Source: JBBQNR01 sp963774075
Lineage (GTDB): Bacteria; Actinomycetota; Thermoleophilia; Solirubrobacterales; JBBDJG01
Length of the DNA stretch: 64,000 nt
Direction of reading: 5' to 3'
NCBI GenBank assembly: GCA_963774075.1
Contig: CAVZDP010000002.1
Span: 186,001-250,000 of the forward strand
Made by a program: the position numbers and the translations under genes. The notes beneath the pieces were generated by a model. That model saw only the letters and a list, made by a program, of their open reading frames with translations, was not told the origin of the DNA and made no database searches. Below are positions 45,433 through 53,517 of this stretch, piece after piece. Each line of letters opens with the position of its first letter. The stretch's first letter is position 1.

Positions 45433-46170
45433 CTACTTCCTGATCAGCGCCAGGCCCGCTCCGAGCCGATGGATCGGCCGGCCGACCGAGGCGGCGAAGT
45501 CGTCGAAGGCCTCGTTCCAGTTCACGTCGTCGGAGGCCAGCACGCCCCCGGCCCGCAGCCGCTTCCAGCTCGCCCTGTACTCGAACGTCATGCACTCGAC
45601 GGAGTGCTCGCTGTCGTGGAAGAAGAGGTCGATCGAGCCGAGGCGCTCGAGCAGGGGCTCGAGCTCGTCCTGACTTCGCCCGATCACCAGCTCCCAGCGG
45701 TCGCGCACATGCTCGGGGACGACCCAACCCGGCTCCTTGGAGGCCGGCACGACAGCGCCGCCCTTGCCGTCCCAGAAGTCGCGGTCGCCCTCGGGCGTGT
45801 CTGTGTACTCCGGCCAGTCGATCGACACGAGCCGACCCCTGCCCGAGTCGTGAAGCGCCTGGAGCAGGACCGCGGTTGAGGTTCCGTTGCAGACTCCCGT
45901 CTCGACCGCCCGCTCGGGCCGAAGCTTCCTCACGAGCGCGTAAAGACGCGCGTCCGGGCCCCGCGGCAGCGCGCCGAGGACCGGCCGATGCCCGCGCTCC
46001 GTCGGTGCGGAGACGTTCTCCGCGAACCATCGCGCCGCGTCTCCCATCCGCTCGAAGAGCCCGCTTTCCCGCAGGTCGTCGCGGTACGCGTCGAGCTCGG
46101 CGAGGTCGTCGAACACCGTGCCGAGGAGCGGCTCGTCTATCTCGGCTCGGGTGCCTCTGAGCACGCGCAT
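45433..46170 (-). CDS. Class I SAM-dependent methyltransferase (Methyltransf_24-like)
   Basis: The 245-residue protein has the SAM-binding strand AVETGVCNGTSTAVLLQAL followed by RLVSIDWPEY, an acidic end of strand 4 (IDLFFHDSEHS) and DDVNWNEAF, as in O-methyltransferase/cephalosporin-hydroxylase-like families. Substrate unknown. It is divergent from the iron permease gene and shares its 110-base control region. Confidence 0.8.
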   Translation of the reverse strand: MRVLRGTRAEIDEPLLGTVFDDLAELDAYRDDLRESGLFERMGDAARWFAENVSAPTERGHRPVLGALPRGPDARLYALVRKLRPERAVETGVCNGTSTAVLLQALHDSGRGRLVSIDWPEYTDTPEGDRDFWDGKGGAVVPASKEPGWVVPEHVRDRWELVIGRSQDELEPLLERLGSIDLFFHDSEHSVECMTFEYRASWKRLRAGGVLASDDVNWNEAFDDFAASVGRPIHRLGAGLALIRK

Positions 46171-46210
46171 TCCCCAAGTATCGCTGCCTGTCAGCGCGGG
46201 CGCCCGCTCG

Positions 46211-46238
46211 TCAGGGCGCCCTAATAAGGGTGCCCTAA
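46211..46238 (+). promoter_or_regulatory. Two abutting DtxR/IdeR-like operators before the iron permease
   Basis: Two 14-bp imperfect palindromes, TCAGGGCGCCCTAA (46211-46224) and TAAGGGTGCCCTAA (46225-46238), are placed head to tail. Each has the TNAGGG-NN-CCCTAA form, close to iron-dependent DtxR-family half-sites (TTAGG). They cover the -35 region of the promoter whose -10 is TATAGT at 46245-46250. The repressor itself is not in the window. Confidence 0.65.
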
Positions 46239-46244
46239 TCCTGG

Positions 46245-46250
46245 TATAGT
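46245..46250 (+). promoter_or_regulatory. -10 box of the iron permease promoter
   Basis: TATAGT lies 30 bases before the ATG, with the tandem palindromes immediately upstream. A clear -35 hexamer is not visible because the operators occupy its place. Confidence 0.5.
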
Positions 46251-46280
46251 GCCCGCGCTCAACCGACCGGGAAAGGAAGA

Positions 46281-47036
46281 ATGGACGCCTTCATCGTCAC
46301 CTTGCGCGAGGGCTTCGAGGCGAGCCTCATCGTTGGGCTCATCCTCGCCTACCTCGCCAAGACGGGCCAGCTCGCCCAGTATGGGCGCCACGTCTGGATC
46401 GGCGTCCTAGCGGCGATCGGCGTGAGCGTCGTCGTCGGCGCCGCCCTCTTCGCGGCAGTCGGTGAGCTCGAGGGCAGCGCAGAGGCGCTCTTCGAGGGCT
46501 TCGCCATGGTGCTGGCCGCAAGCGTCCTCACGTGGATGGTGTTCTGGATGCGCCGCCAGGCGAAGTCGATCGGCGGCCACCTGCGCGCCCAGGTGAGCGA
46601 CGCGATCCGCGAGGGCAGCGGGCTGGCGCTCGCCGGCGTCGCATTCGTGGGAGTCGCCCGCGAAGGCATCGAGACGGCGCTCTTCCTCTTCGCGGCCACG
46701 ACCGAGTCGGACGCGACCATGACGGTGCTCGGGGGGCTGCTCGGGCTCGCAGTGGCCATCGTGCTCGGCATCGCGCTCTACAAGGGGGCGATCGCCATCA
46801 ACCTGCGCGCGTTCTTCGCCGTCACGGGCATGCTGGTGATTCTCCTCGCCGCCTACCTGCTCTACACCGGCCTGCACGAGCTCGGCGAGGGCGGAGCCGG
46901 CGAGACCATCGAGGCGATGGCGCCGATCGTGGCCCTCGTCTACGGCGTGGGGTTCGCCTGGCTCTTCCTGCGCGGACTGCGCTCGCCGCCCTCCGGGCAG
47001 CCCCCCGAGGCCTCCGAGAAGCCCGCCGAAGCCTAG
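46281..47036 (+). CDS. High-affinity iron permease (EfeU/FTR1 family)
   Basis: This 251-residue inner-membrane protein has about seven helices and the two iron-binding REGxE motifs, REGFE at 9-13 and REGIE at 127-131, diagnostic for FTR1/EfeU permeases that take up ferric iron after oxidation. AAAGGAAG stands before the ATG. efeO and efeB are not adjacent. The tandem palindromes upstream suggest repression by iron (inference). Confidence 0.93.
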   Translation: MDAFIVTLREGFEASLIVGLILAYLAKTGQLAQYGRHVWIGVLAAIGVSVVVGAALFAAVGELEGSAEALFEGFAMVLAASVLTWMVFWMRRQAKSIGGHLRAQVSDAIREGSGLALAGVAFVGVAREGIETALFLFAATTESDATMTVLGGLLGLAVAIVLGIALYKGAIAINLRAFFAVTGMLVILLAAYLLYTGLHELGEGGAGETIEAMAPIVALVYGVGFAWLFLRGLRSPPSGQPPEASEKPAEA

Positions 47037-47047
47037 GGCTCCGGCTT

Positions 47048-47728
47048 TCAGCGCCGGGTGGTGACGGGCTTTCCGGCGCCCAAAGGCGTGCGGTCGAGTC
47101 CCTGGCAGAGCTCCCCAAGCGACTCGAAGACGTCGGATGCGCCCGCCTGCCTCAGCTCGTCCGCCGAGTAGCCGCCCGTGAGCACGGCGATGGTCTCGAC
47201 GCCCGCGCGACGCGCGGCCTCCACGTCCCAGGTGGAGTCGCCGATCATCACCGCCGGGGCGCCGCCGCCCTTGGCGACTCCCGCCTTGACGAGGTCCGGC
47301 TCCGGCTTCGTCGCCTCGACGTCCGCGGACGTGGTCCAGCCGTCGACGAGCTCGCGGGCGTCGAGCATGTCGAGGTAGCGCTCGACCTCCTCCGCCCTGG
47401 CGGAGCTCGCCAGCACCGTGGCGTGACCGCGCCGCTTCAACTCGCAGATGAGCTCACGCGCGCCCTCGAGCAGCTCCACCTCCTCGATCAGCTCCGCGTA
47501 CAGATCCTTCTCCGCGGCGCGGACCGACTCGCCCCGCTCGCGCTCGACGCGCTCGCCGGCGAGCGCGCCAACCAGCTGGTCGCCCCCCATGCCGATGTGA
47601 CGGTGGATCCGCCACACCGGCAGCACGACGCCGTGGCGCCGAAAGGCGCGATACCAAGCGAGCGCGTGCTGGTAGTTCGTGTCGACAAGAGTGCCGTCGA
47701 CGTCCAGGAGCGCGGTCGGATTGGACAT
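47048..47728 (-). CDS. HAD-superfamily hydrolase (phosphoglycolate phosphatase-like)
   Basis: The 226-residue protein carries HAD motif I DVDGTLVD (9-16), a helical cap, motif II LASSA, motif III Lys in ATKPEPDLV and motif IV IGDSTWDVEAARRAG. The substrate cannot be told; beta-phosphoglucomutase or phosphoglycolate phosphatase relatives are nearest. GAGGAGG directly abuts the ATG. It converges with the iron permease. Confidence 0.88.
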   Translation of the reverse strand: MSNPTALLDVDGTLVDTNYQHALAWYRAFRRHGVVLPVWRIHRHIGMGGDQLVGALAGERVERERGESVRAAEKDLYAELIEEVELLEGARELICELKRRGHATVLASSARAEEVERYLDMLDARELVDGWTTSADVEATKPEPDLVKAGVAKGGGAPAVMIGDSTWDVEAARRAGVETIAVLTGGYSADELRQAGASDVFESLGELCQGLDRTPLGAGKPVTTRR

Positions 47729-47781
47729 CCTCCTCAGCGGGTACCTACGCTGGCGCGCTCCCAAACGTTCGGAGGACCGCC

Positions 47782-47865
47782 ATGCGCGCGATGTTCTTCT
47801 CCTACATGCTGCTCGTCGTCGGCGGCATCACCTACTTCACGATCATCGGCCTCACGCACCATTGA
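47782..47865 (+). CDS. 27-residue membrane mini-protein coupled to DUF6766
   Basis: A short open frame encodes MRAMFFSYMLLVVGGITYF and then TIIGLTHH, a single hydrophobic helix with a His-His end. GGAGG stands 7 bases before the ATG, and the stop TGA overlaps the TTG start of the DUF6766 gene. Signal strength and coupling argue that it is translated. It could be a small subunit or only a leader cistron. Confidence 0.65.
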   Translation: MRAMFFSYMLLVVGGITYFTIIGLTHH

Positions 47866-48542
47866 GATTGCGCCGGTTCCTGCGCGAGCAGTCGCTGTCG
47901 CTCTTCTTCGGCGTGCTCCTGATCGCGGCGCTGGTGGCACAGGCGATCGTCGGCCACGACGTGTTCAACGAGGAGCAGAAGGCCCACGGTGGCGAGACGA
48001 TCTCGCTCGGGCGCTATCTGACCTCGTCGGCCTTCGGGAGCGCAGTGATGGAGAACTGGCAGTCGGAGTACCTCCAGTTCACGCTCTTCGTGCTCGCAAC
48101 TGTCTATTTCGTGCAGAAGGGCTCGCCGGAATCCAAGGAGGTCGGCAAGGAGGGTCACGAAACCGACCGTGAGCAGAGCCTCGGCAGTCACTCGTCGCCG
48201 AAGTCGCCCCTCTGGGCACGGACTGGCGGGATCCGCACGGCGCTCTATTCGAACTCGCTGCTGATCGTGATGGGGCTGATCTTCATCGGATCCTGGTTCG
48301 CCCACTCGGTCACGTCGTGGAACGACTTCAACGCCGACCAGATCGACCACGAGGAGGCGACGCTGTCCTGGCTGCAGTTCATCGGGAGCTCCACGTTCTG
48401 GGAGCAGACGCTGCAGAACTGGCAGTCGGAGTTCCTGGCCGTCGGTTCGTTCGTGGTCTTCACCATCTACCTGCGCCAGCGCGGGTCGCCCGAGTCCAAG
48501 CCGGTCGGGGCTCCGCACGACGCCACGGGCGTCGAGGGCTGA
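47862..48542 (+). CDS. DUF6766 membrane protein with internal duplication
   Basis: From TTG 47862 this 226-residue protein has four membrane helices in two homologous halves. Each half has a helix, an acidic FN..Q segment (HDVFNEEQ / WNDFNADQ), an LQNWQSEFL-type segment (MENWQSEYL / LQNWQSEFL), a helix, and RGSPESKPVG (KGSPESKEVG). The repeat suggests an ancient gene duplication. Function unknown. It is translationally coupled to the 27-residue peptide. Confidence 0.85.
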   Translation: MRLRRFLREQSLSLFFGVLLIAALVAQAIVGHDVFNEEQKAHGGETISLGRYLTSSAFGSAVMENWQSEYLQFTLFVLATVYFVQKGSPESKEVGKEGHETDREQSLGSHSSPKSPLWARTGGIRTALYSNSLLIVMGLIFIGSWFAHSVTSWNDFNADQIDHEEATLSWLQFIGSSTFWEQTLQNWQSEFLAVGSFVVFTIYLRQRGSPESKPVGAPHDATGVEG

Positions 48543-48552
48543 CGAAGACCGC

Positions 48553-49305
48553 GTGGCTCGCCGGACCGGATCGCTCAAGCCGGTGCGGATCGGATGCTCG
48601 GGCTGGAACTACCGCGCCTGGCGCGAGGCCTTCTACCCGAAAGGGCTTCCAGCTCGAGCCTGGCTCGAGCACTACGCGCGCTACTTCGACACCGTAGAGG
48701 TCAACAACACCTTCTACCGGCTGCCCTCCAGGGACGCGGTCGCCGCGTGGGCCGAGCAGACGCGGCACGGGTTTGTTTTCGCCGTCAAGGCGAGCCGCTA
48801 CCTGACTCACATGAAGCGCCTCACCGACATGGAGCGCGGCGTGGAGCGCTTCTGGGAGCGCATCGAGCCGCTGATCGACGCGCGCAAGCTCGGACCCGTC
48901 CTGTGGCAGCTTCCCGAGCGCTTCCCGCGCGACGACGAACGCCTCGCCTCCGCGCTCACGAGCCTGCCTCCGGGGCGGCACTGCTTCGAGTTTCGCCATC
49001 CGAGCTGGTTCGCCGACGAGGTCTACGCGCTGCTTCGCCGGCACCGGGCGGCGCTCGTGATCGGCGACCACCCCGAGCGGCCGTTCCAATCGCACGTGAT
49101 GACGGCTCACTGGACCTTCATTCGCTTTCACTACGGAAGCCGAGGCCGCGGCGGCAACTACTCCCCCCGCGAGCTCGAGCAGTGGGCGGCGCGGATTGCG
49201 CAGTGGCGCTCCTCTGTTGAGGTGTTCGCGTACTTCAACAACGACTGGAACGCGTACGCCGTGCGGAACGCGACCGCTCTCGAGAAATTACTGGAGGAAC
49301 GCTAG
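48553..49305 (+). CDS. DUF72 family protein
   Basis: The 250-residue protein has the DUF72 start RIGCSGWNYRAWREAFYP, FDTVEVNNTFYRLP, and the C-terminal FIRFHYGSRGRGGNYSP and YFNNDWNAYAVRNA, predicting a TIM-barrel enzyme of unknown reaction. Start is GTG, 10 bases after the DUF6766 stop. Its TAG stop lies inside the first four bases of a 168-bp near-palindrome. Confidence 0.9.
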   Translation: MARRTGSLKPVRIGCSGWNYRAWREAFYPKGLPARAWLEHYARYFDTVEVNNTFYRLPSRDAVAAWAEQTRHGFVFAVKASRYLTHMKRLTDMERGVERFWERIEPLIDARKLGPVLWQLPERFPRDDERLASALTSLPPGRHCFEFRHPSWFADEVYALLRRHRAALVIGDHPERPFQSHVMTAHWTFIRFHYGSRGRGGNYSPRELEQWAARIAQWRSSVEVFAYFNNDWNAYAVRNATALEKLLEER

Positions 49306-49469
49306 TGGCCCTTCCCGAAACGTTTCACCGGAAACCGCGGCCTCCGGAACCGACATGCGGCGTCCTCGGTCGCCCACGTACTCACCGAGTACGCGGGCTC
49401 CCTGCGTCCTTGCCTGCCGGCCCCGGAGTCTCGCCGTTTCCAGGCGAACGTTCCGAGAAGGACCACTAG
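49302..49469. repeat. 168-bp near-palindrome filling a convergent gene gap from stop to stop
   Basis: Both ends read CTAG, and each CTAG contains the TAG stop of the gene on its side. The arms are imperfect inverted copies along nearly their whole length (consensus CTAGTGGnCCTTCnCGrAAC, then a GGAAAC block and CTCCGG). The exact centre is the perfect 7-bp hairpin CGTACTC-ACC-GAGTACG. A partial third copy of the arm follows the thrC-like stop at 55521-55545. Confidence 0.8.
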
Positions 49470-50374
49470 AGCCGGGGCAGGGCCTGCTCGTGCTCCAGCA
49501 GGGGCGCGAAGAGGTCGCCGTGGCGCTCCACGCGAGCGAGCACGGCTTCCGCGTCGAAGCTCAGCCGCTCGGAGTCACCGGCAGCGAGCGCCTCCTCCAA
49601 TTCCTCCCAGCGCAAGGGAGTCGAGACGAAGGGCCGCTCCCTCGCGCGCAGCGAGTAGACGCACACGGTCGTCTTGAAGTCGTTGTTCTGGCTCCAGTCG
49701 ATGAAGACCTTGCCCTTGCGCACCTCCTTCTTCATCGTGGAGGTGATCCGGTCGGGATGGTGCTTCTCGAGCAGGCGCGCGAGGGCGCGGGCGAAGGGCT
49801 TCGTATCCTCGTAGGTGACGGGGGTGTTGAGTGGGATGTAGAAGTGCAGCCCCTTGGAGCCCGAGGTCTTGACGACGCACTCCAGCCCGAGATCTCCGAC
49901 AAGGCCGCGCAGCCAGAGGGCGACCTCTGCGCAGTCCAGGAGCGCCGCCGGCTCGCCGGGGTCGAGGTCGAACACGACCATGGTCGGCCGTTGCACGTCC
50001 TCCTCGCGGGCGAGAGAGGTGTGGAGCTCCAGGTCGGCGAGGTTCGCGGCCCACACGAGGGTCGCCAGGTCATCGACGACGCAGAAGTTGATCAGCTTCC
50101 CGTTGGTCTGAACGGGCGCGGTCTTCACCCACTCCGGACGGTGGGACGGGCACTGCTTCTCGTAGAAGTACTTCCCCTCCACCCCGTCCGGGTAGCGCTT
50201 CATCGTGAGGGGCCGGCCACGCAGATGCGGCAGCAAAACGGGCGCCACCCGAGTGTAGTAGTCGATCACCTGGCCCTTGGTGAACCTGACAGCCGGGTAG
50301 AGGACCTTGTCGAGGTTCGAGAGCTTGAGCCTGCGCCCGTCGACCTCGACCTCGACGCTCTGCTTCGGGCTCAC
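49466..50374 (-). CDS. LigD polymerase/primase domain protein (NHEJ)
   Basis: This stand-alone LigD-type polymerase (302 residues from GTG 50374) belongs to the archaeo-eukaryotic primase superfamily and fills ends during non-homologous end joining. LSNLDKVLYP, FTKGQVIDYY, the catalytic DxD in VVFDLDPGEPA, SGSKGLHFYIPL and the third Asp in VFIDWSQNN are present. It follows ku by 31 bases. Residues upstream of the GTG are antisense-like Arg/Pro-rich noise. Confidence 0.93.
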   Translation of the reverse strand: MSPKQSVEVEVDGRRLKLSNLDKVLYPAVRFTKGQVIDYYTRVAPVLLPHLRGRPLTMKRYPDGVEGKYFYEKQCPSHRPEWVKTAPVQTNGKLINFCVVDDLATLVWAANLADLELHTSLAREEDVQRPTMVVFDLDPGEPAALLDCAEVALWLRGLVGDLGLECVVKTSGSKGLHFYIPLNTPVTYEDTKPFARALARLLEKHHPDRITSTMKKEVRKGKVFIDWSQNNDFKTTVCVYSLRARERPFVSTPLRWEELEEALAAGDSERLSFDAEAVLARVERHGDLFAPLLEHEQALPRL

Positions 50375-50405
50375 GCTGCGAGGGCGATGCGGCGGCCCGC
50401 GAGGC

Positions 50406-51407
50406 TCAGGCCTTTGCCTTCTGCTTCCTCTTCTGCGATGCCTTGGCGGCCGCCGGTTTCTTGGCGCTCGTGCTCTTGGCCGAGCCGCTCTTCGCGCTCG
50501 TCTTGGCGGAGCTGGCCTTCGCCTTGCCCGCACCGGACCCGCGCGTCGCCCGCGGGGTCTTGCGCGCCGTGCCGGTGGGCCCGGCTCCGTCGCCGTTCGC
50601 CTGAGCCGCGGCGGCTGTGGGCTTGCGCCGTTGCTTCGCGTCCGCGAGGCTCGCCTCGAGCGCGGCCATCAGGTCTGGCACTTCGGCTGGCTCCTCGGGG
50701 GCGGGCTGAATCGCGATCTCCTGGCCTTCCGCCTTGCGCTCGATCAAGTCGAGCACGCGCTCGCGATACTCGTCGCGGTACTTGTCCGGCTCGAAGCTCG
50801 CCGACAGCGAGTCGATCAGCTGCCGCGCCATCTCGACCTCGCGCTCCGTCGTCTGCACGTCCTCGTCGGGAAGCTCCTCGAGGGTGTCCGCCGGGACCAG
50901 CTCGTCGGCGAACAGCATCGTCTCCATCGTCAGCACGCCGTTGGCGGGGCGAATCGCGGTCAGGTACTCCTTCGAGCGGATGACCACGCGAGCGATCGCC
51001 ACCTTGTTGGACTCGGTGAGCGCGGTCAGGAGCAGCTTGTACGCCTTGGAGGCGCCCGTGTCGGGTGCGAGGTAGTACGGGTGCTCGTAGTAGAGAGGGT
51101 CGATCTCGTCGAGATCGACGAAGTCCTCGATGTTGATGGTGCGGGTCTTCTTGGGGTCGAGCGCCTCCAGCTCCTCTGGAGTCACGACCACGTAGCGGTC
51201 GGGGCTGATCTCGTAGCCCTTGACGATGTTCTCGAACGGAATTTCCTCCCCGTCGCGTGAGCAGACCCGCTTCTGCTGGATGCGAGCGCCGTCCGCGTCG
51301 TGTAGCTGATTGAAGCGGACCGTCTTCTTCGAGACGGCGCTGTACAGCTTCACGGGCACGTTCACGAGCCCGAAGCTGATCGCTCCTCTCCAGATGGATC
51401 TGGGCAT
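50406..51407 (-). CDS. ku: Ku protein (NHEJ end-binding)
   Basis: Bacterial Ku (333 residues) forms a homodimeric ring on DNA ends and recruits LigD. The core (RSIWRGAISFGLVNVPVKLYSAV, QKRVCSRDGEEIPFENIVKGYE, YYLAPDTGASKAYKLL) is complete to about 255. A tail of about 75 residues rich in Lys/Ala/Ser follows, as in actinobacterial Ku proteins that bind DNA with a basic tail. It is flanked by the two parts of LigD. Confidence 0.96.
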   Translation of the reverse strand: MPRSIWRGAISFGLVNVPVKLYSAVSKKTVRFNQLHDADGARIQQKRVCSRDGEEIPFENIVKGYEISPDRYVVVTPEELEALDPKKTRTINIEDFVDLDEIDPLYYEHPYYLAPDTGASKAYKLLLTALTESNKVAIARVVIRSKEYLTAIRPANGVLTMETMLFADELVPADTLEELPDEDVQTTEREVEMARQLIDSLSASFEPDKYRDEYRERVLDLIERKAEGQEIAIQPAPEEPAEVPDLMAALEASLADAKQRRKPTAAAAQANGDGAGPTGTARKTPRATRGSGAGKAKASSAKTSAKSGSAKSTSAKKPAAAKASQKRKQKAKA

Positions 51408-51527
51408 CCCGAATGTCCCTGCCTTTCTTCTTCTTACCCGCTACCTACCGGATATTTCATCACGCCGCCAGAAATACGACGCCGGCAGGGCATTTCCGGT
51501 CTCTGCCAGCCACGCGAGAGGGAAGTT

Positions 51528-53006
51528 TCAGTTCTCCCCCTGGCCCGGCTCGGGCAGCTCCATCACGACCTCATGCGGGTCCTTGTCGTCCCGCAGGCCC
51601 TTGAACGAAGGCGCCCGCAGCGTTCGTGTGCGAGTCCATTCCCGAAACTCGACCTCGGCCACGAGCTCGGGACGAACGAAAACGGTCTGCTTTGGCGGCT
51701 GCCTGCCGTCGAACGGGCTCTCGTCGGTGCGCAGGGGCTCCAGGAGCTTGCCGATCCTGACCAGGTCGTCCTCCTTGAAGCCCGTGCCGACGTTGCCGGC
51801 ATAGAGCAGTCGCTGCGGCTCTCCCCTTCGCTTGGCCTCAGCCGGGTCGACGTCGTAGTAGCCGACGGCGAGGGAGCCGAGCCGGCCGCTTCTTCCTCCC
51901 TGGCCGGGCAGCCAGCCGCCGATCACGAGCTCCTGGCGGAGGCTGTTCTTGATCTTGAGCCAGGCGCTGCTCCGCTTCCCCGGCTCGTACACGCTGTCGA
52001 GGCGCTTCGCGACTATGCCTTCGAGCTGCTGCTCACGGCTGGCCTCCAGGAGTGCCTTGCCCTCTCCGGCGTGATGCGCCGGTACGCGCCAGTGTGAGCC
52101 GGCGAGCTCCAGCTCCTCGAGCAGCCGCCGGCGCTCCGTGTAGGCGAGCGCCATCGTGGAGCGACCGTCGAGATATAGGAGGTCGAAGATCATGTACACG
52201 ACCGGCAGCGTCTTCGCGAGGCGGCGCACTGTCGAGTCCGAGACGACGTGCATCCGCCGCTGCAGACGCTCGAAGCTCGGCCTTCCCTTTTCGTCCAGGG
52301 TCACGATCTCGCCGTCCAGCACAAGCTCGCGCGCGCCCAGAGCGCGACCCAGGTCGCGCAGCTCCGGGTACTGCGACGTGATCTCGCGAAGGTTGCGATT
52401 CGTCGTCCGCACCCGCCCCCCCTGCGCATAGAGGATCGCTCGCACGCCGTCCCACTTGATCTCGAACCCCCACCGCTCCTCGTCCGCCGGTAGGTCGGCG
52501 AGCCGGGCCATCATCGGCTTGACGACCTCCGGCATGGGCTCGCGCCCGGCGTCGGGCGGGTCCATGCGGTGGATCATCCAGTCCTTGCCCTTGGTTTGGA
52601 AGAGCACGTATTTGCCCTTCAGGCGCTCGCCGTGGAAGGTCACCATGACCTCGTCGCGGCGGAACTTGTAGGTCTCGTAGGTCCCCTTGTCCCAGATCTT
52701 GACCACGCCGGCCCCGTAATTGCCCTCGGGGATCTCGCCCTCGAAGTCGATGTAGTCGAGCGGGTGGTCCTCGACGTGGACGGCGAGGTGGTTGCGCTTG
52801 GGGTCGGTCGGTATCCCGCGCGGTATCGCCCAGGAGACGAGCACGCCGTCGCGCTCGAGGCGGAGGTCCCAATGAAGGCTGCGCGCGTGGTGCTCCTGCA
52901 CCACGAACCGCCGCTGCTCGCCGGCCTCCTCCACTTCGCCCGCCGGTTCCACGGTCTTGCCGAAGTCGCGCTTTGACCGGTACTCGCTGAGCTTGTCCTT
53001 GGCCAT
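51528..53006 (-). CDS. ligD: LigD phosphoesterase-ATP-dependent DNA ligase (NHEJ)
   Basis: The 492-residue protein (ATG 53006) joins an N-terminal 3'-phosphoesterase domain (FVVQEHHARSLHWDLRLE, WAIPRGIPTDP, GNYGAGVVKIWD) to a ligase domain. The adenylated Lys is in FEIKWDGVRAI, and LDGEIV, FDLLYLDG and EGIVAKRLDS follow, with a C-terminal OB fold. The polymerase domain found in fused LigD proteins is encoded separately at 49.5-50.4 kb. Order: ligD, ku, polymerase. Confidence 0.95.
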   Translation of the reverse strand: MAKDKLSEYRSKRDFGKTVEPAGEVEEAGEQRRFVVQEHHARSLHWDLRLERDGVLVSWAIPRGIPTDPKRNHLAVHVEDHPLDYIDFEGEIPEGNYGAGVVKIWDKGTYETYKFRRDEVMVTFHGERLKGKYVLFQTKGKDWMIHRMDPPDAGREPMPEVVKPMMARLADLPADEERWGFEIKWDGVRAILYAQGGRVRTTNRNLREITSQYPELRDLGRALGARELVLDGEIVTLDEKGRPSFERLQRRMHVVSDSTVRRLAKTLPVVYMIFDLLYLDGRSTMALAYTERRRLLEELELAGSHWRVPAHHAGEGKALLEASREQQLEGIVAKRLDSVYEPGKRSSAWLKIKNSLRQELVIGGWLPGQGGRSGRLGSLAVGYYDVDPAEAKRRGEPQRLLYAGNVGTGFKEDDLVRIGKLLEPLRTDESPFDGRQPPKQTVFVRPELVAEVEFREWTRTRTLRAPSFKGLRDDKDPHEVVMELPEPGQGEN

Positions 53007-53097
53007 GGCCGTGAAAGAGGGTATTCCCCGCCCGAGCTCCACAGACCCCAGCGCGTTCCGTCCTGGCTCCCGCCTAGCGTTGACCGTCGTACCCTGG

Positions 53098-53499
53098 ATG
53101 GGCTACCTGGTCCACATCCCGCGCCCGAGGGTAGAGCGCGACGGCGGCCGCTCCCTGGCCCGCTGCCCGGCCTGCGAGTCGGCGCTCGTGCAGCCGCAGG
53201 GATGGAAGGAGCTTCCGAACGGGGACCTGATGCTCCAGCTCCGCTGCCCCGACTGCATGATCGTCATCGCCGGCAGCTTCGCCGCCGACCAGGTGGCGAG
53301 GTTCGACGCGGAGCTCGTGCGAGGCCGTGCCCAGGTCGAACGGGCCTATCGCGCCATCGTGCGCGAGAACATGAGCGAGCTGTCCGTGTGCTTCTCGCGC
53401 GCGCTCGAGCTGGACCTGATCGGGCCCGACGACTTTCGATCGTCGCAGAGCGGTCGCGGGTTACAATCGTCCCGCGACCCGATTTCTCGCCGACGATGA
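53098..53499 (+). CDS. Zinc-ribbon-like protein, function unknown
   Basis: This 133-residue protein has CPACESALVQPQGWKELPNGDLMLQLRCPDC, two CxxC pairs about 26 residues apart, fitting a zinc ribbon, followed by helices (DQVARFDAELVRGRAQVERAYRAIV). The start ATG 53098 is the first reasonable codon; no clear ribosome-binding site. It is divergent from ligD and 18 bases ahead of corA. Confidence 0.7.
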   Translation: MGYLVHIPRPRVERDGGRSLARCPACESALVQPQGWKELPNGDLMLQLRCPDCMIVIAGSFAADQVARFDAELVRGRAQVERAYRAIVRENMSELSVCFSRALELDLIGPDDFRSSQSGRGLQSSRDPISRRR

Positions 53500-53517
53500 C
53501 CAGCGAAGAGCCATCTC

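Noticed and set aside
46211..46238. Classical Fur box upstream of the iron permease
   Set aside because: The palindromes are GC-rich AGGG..CCCT types without the AT-rich GATAATGAT pattern; a DtxR-type site fits better.
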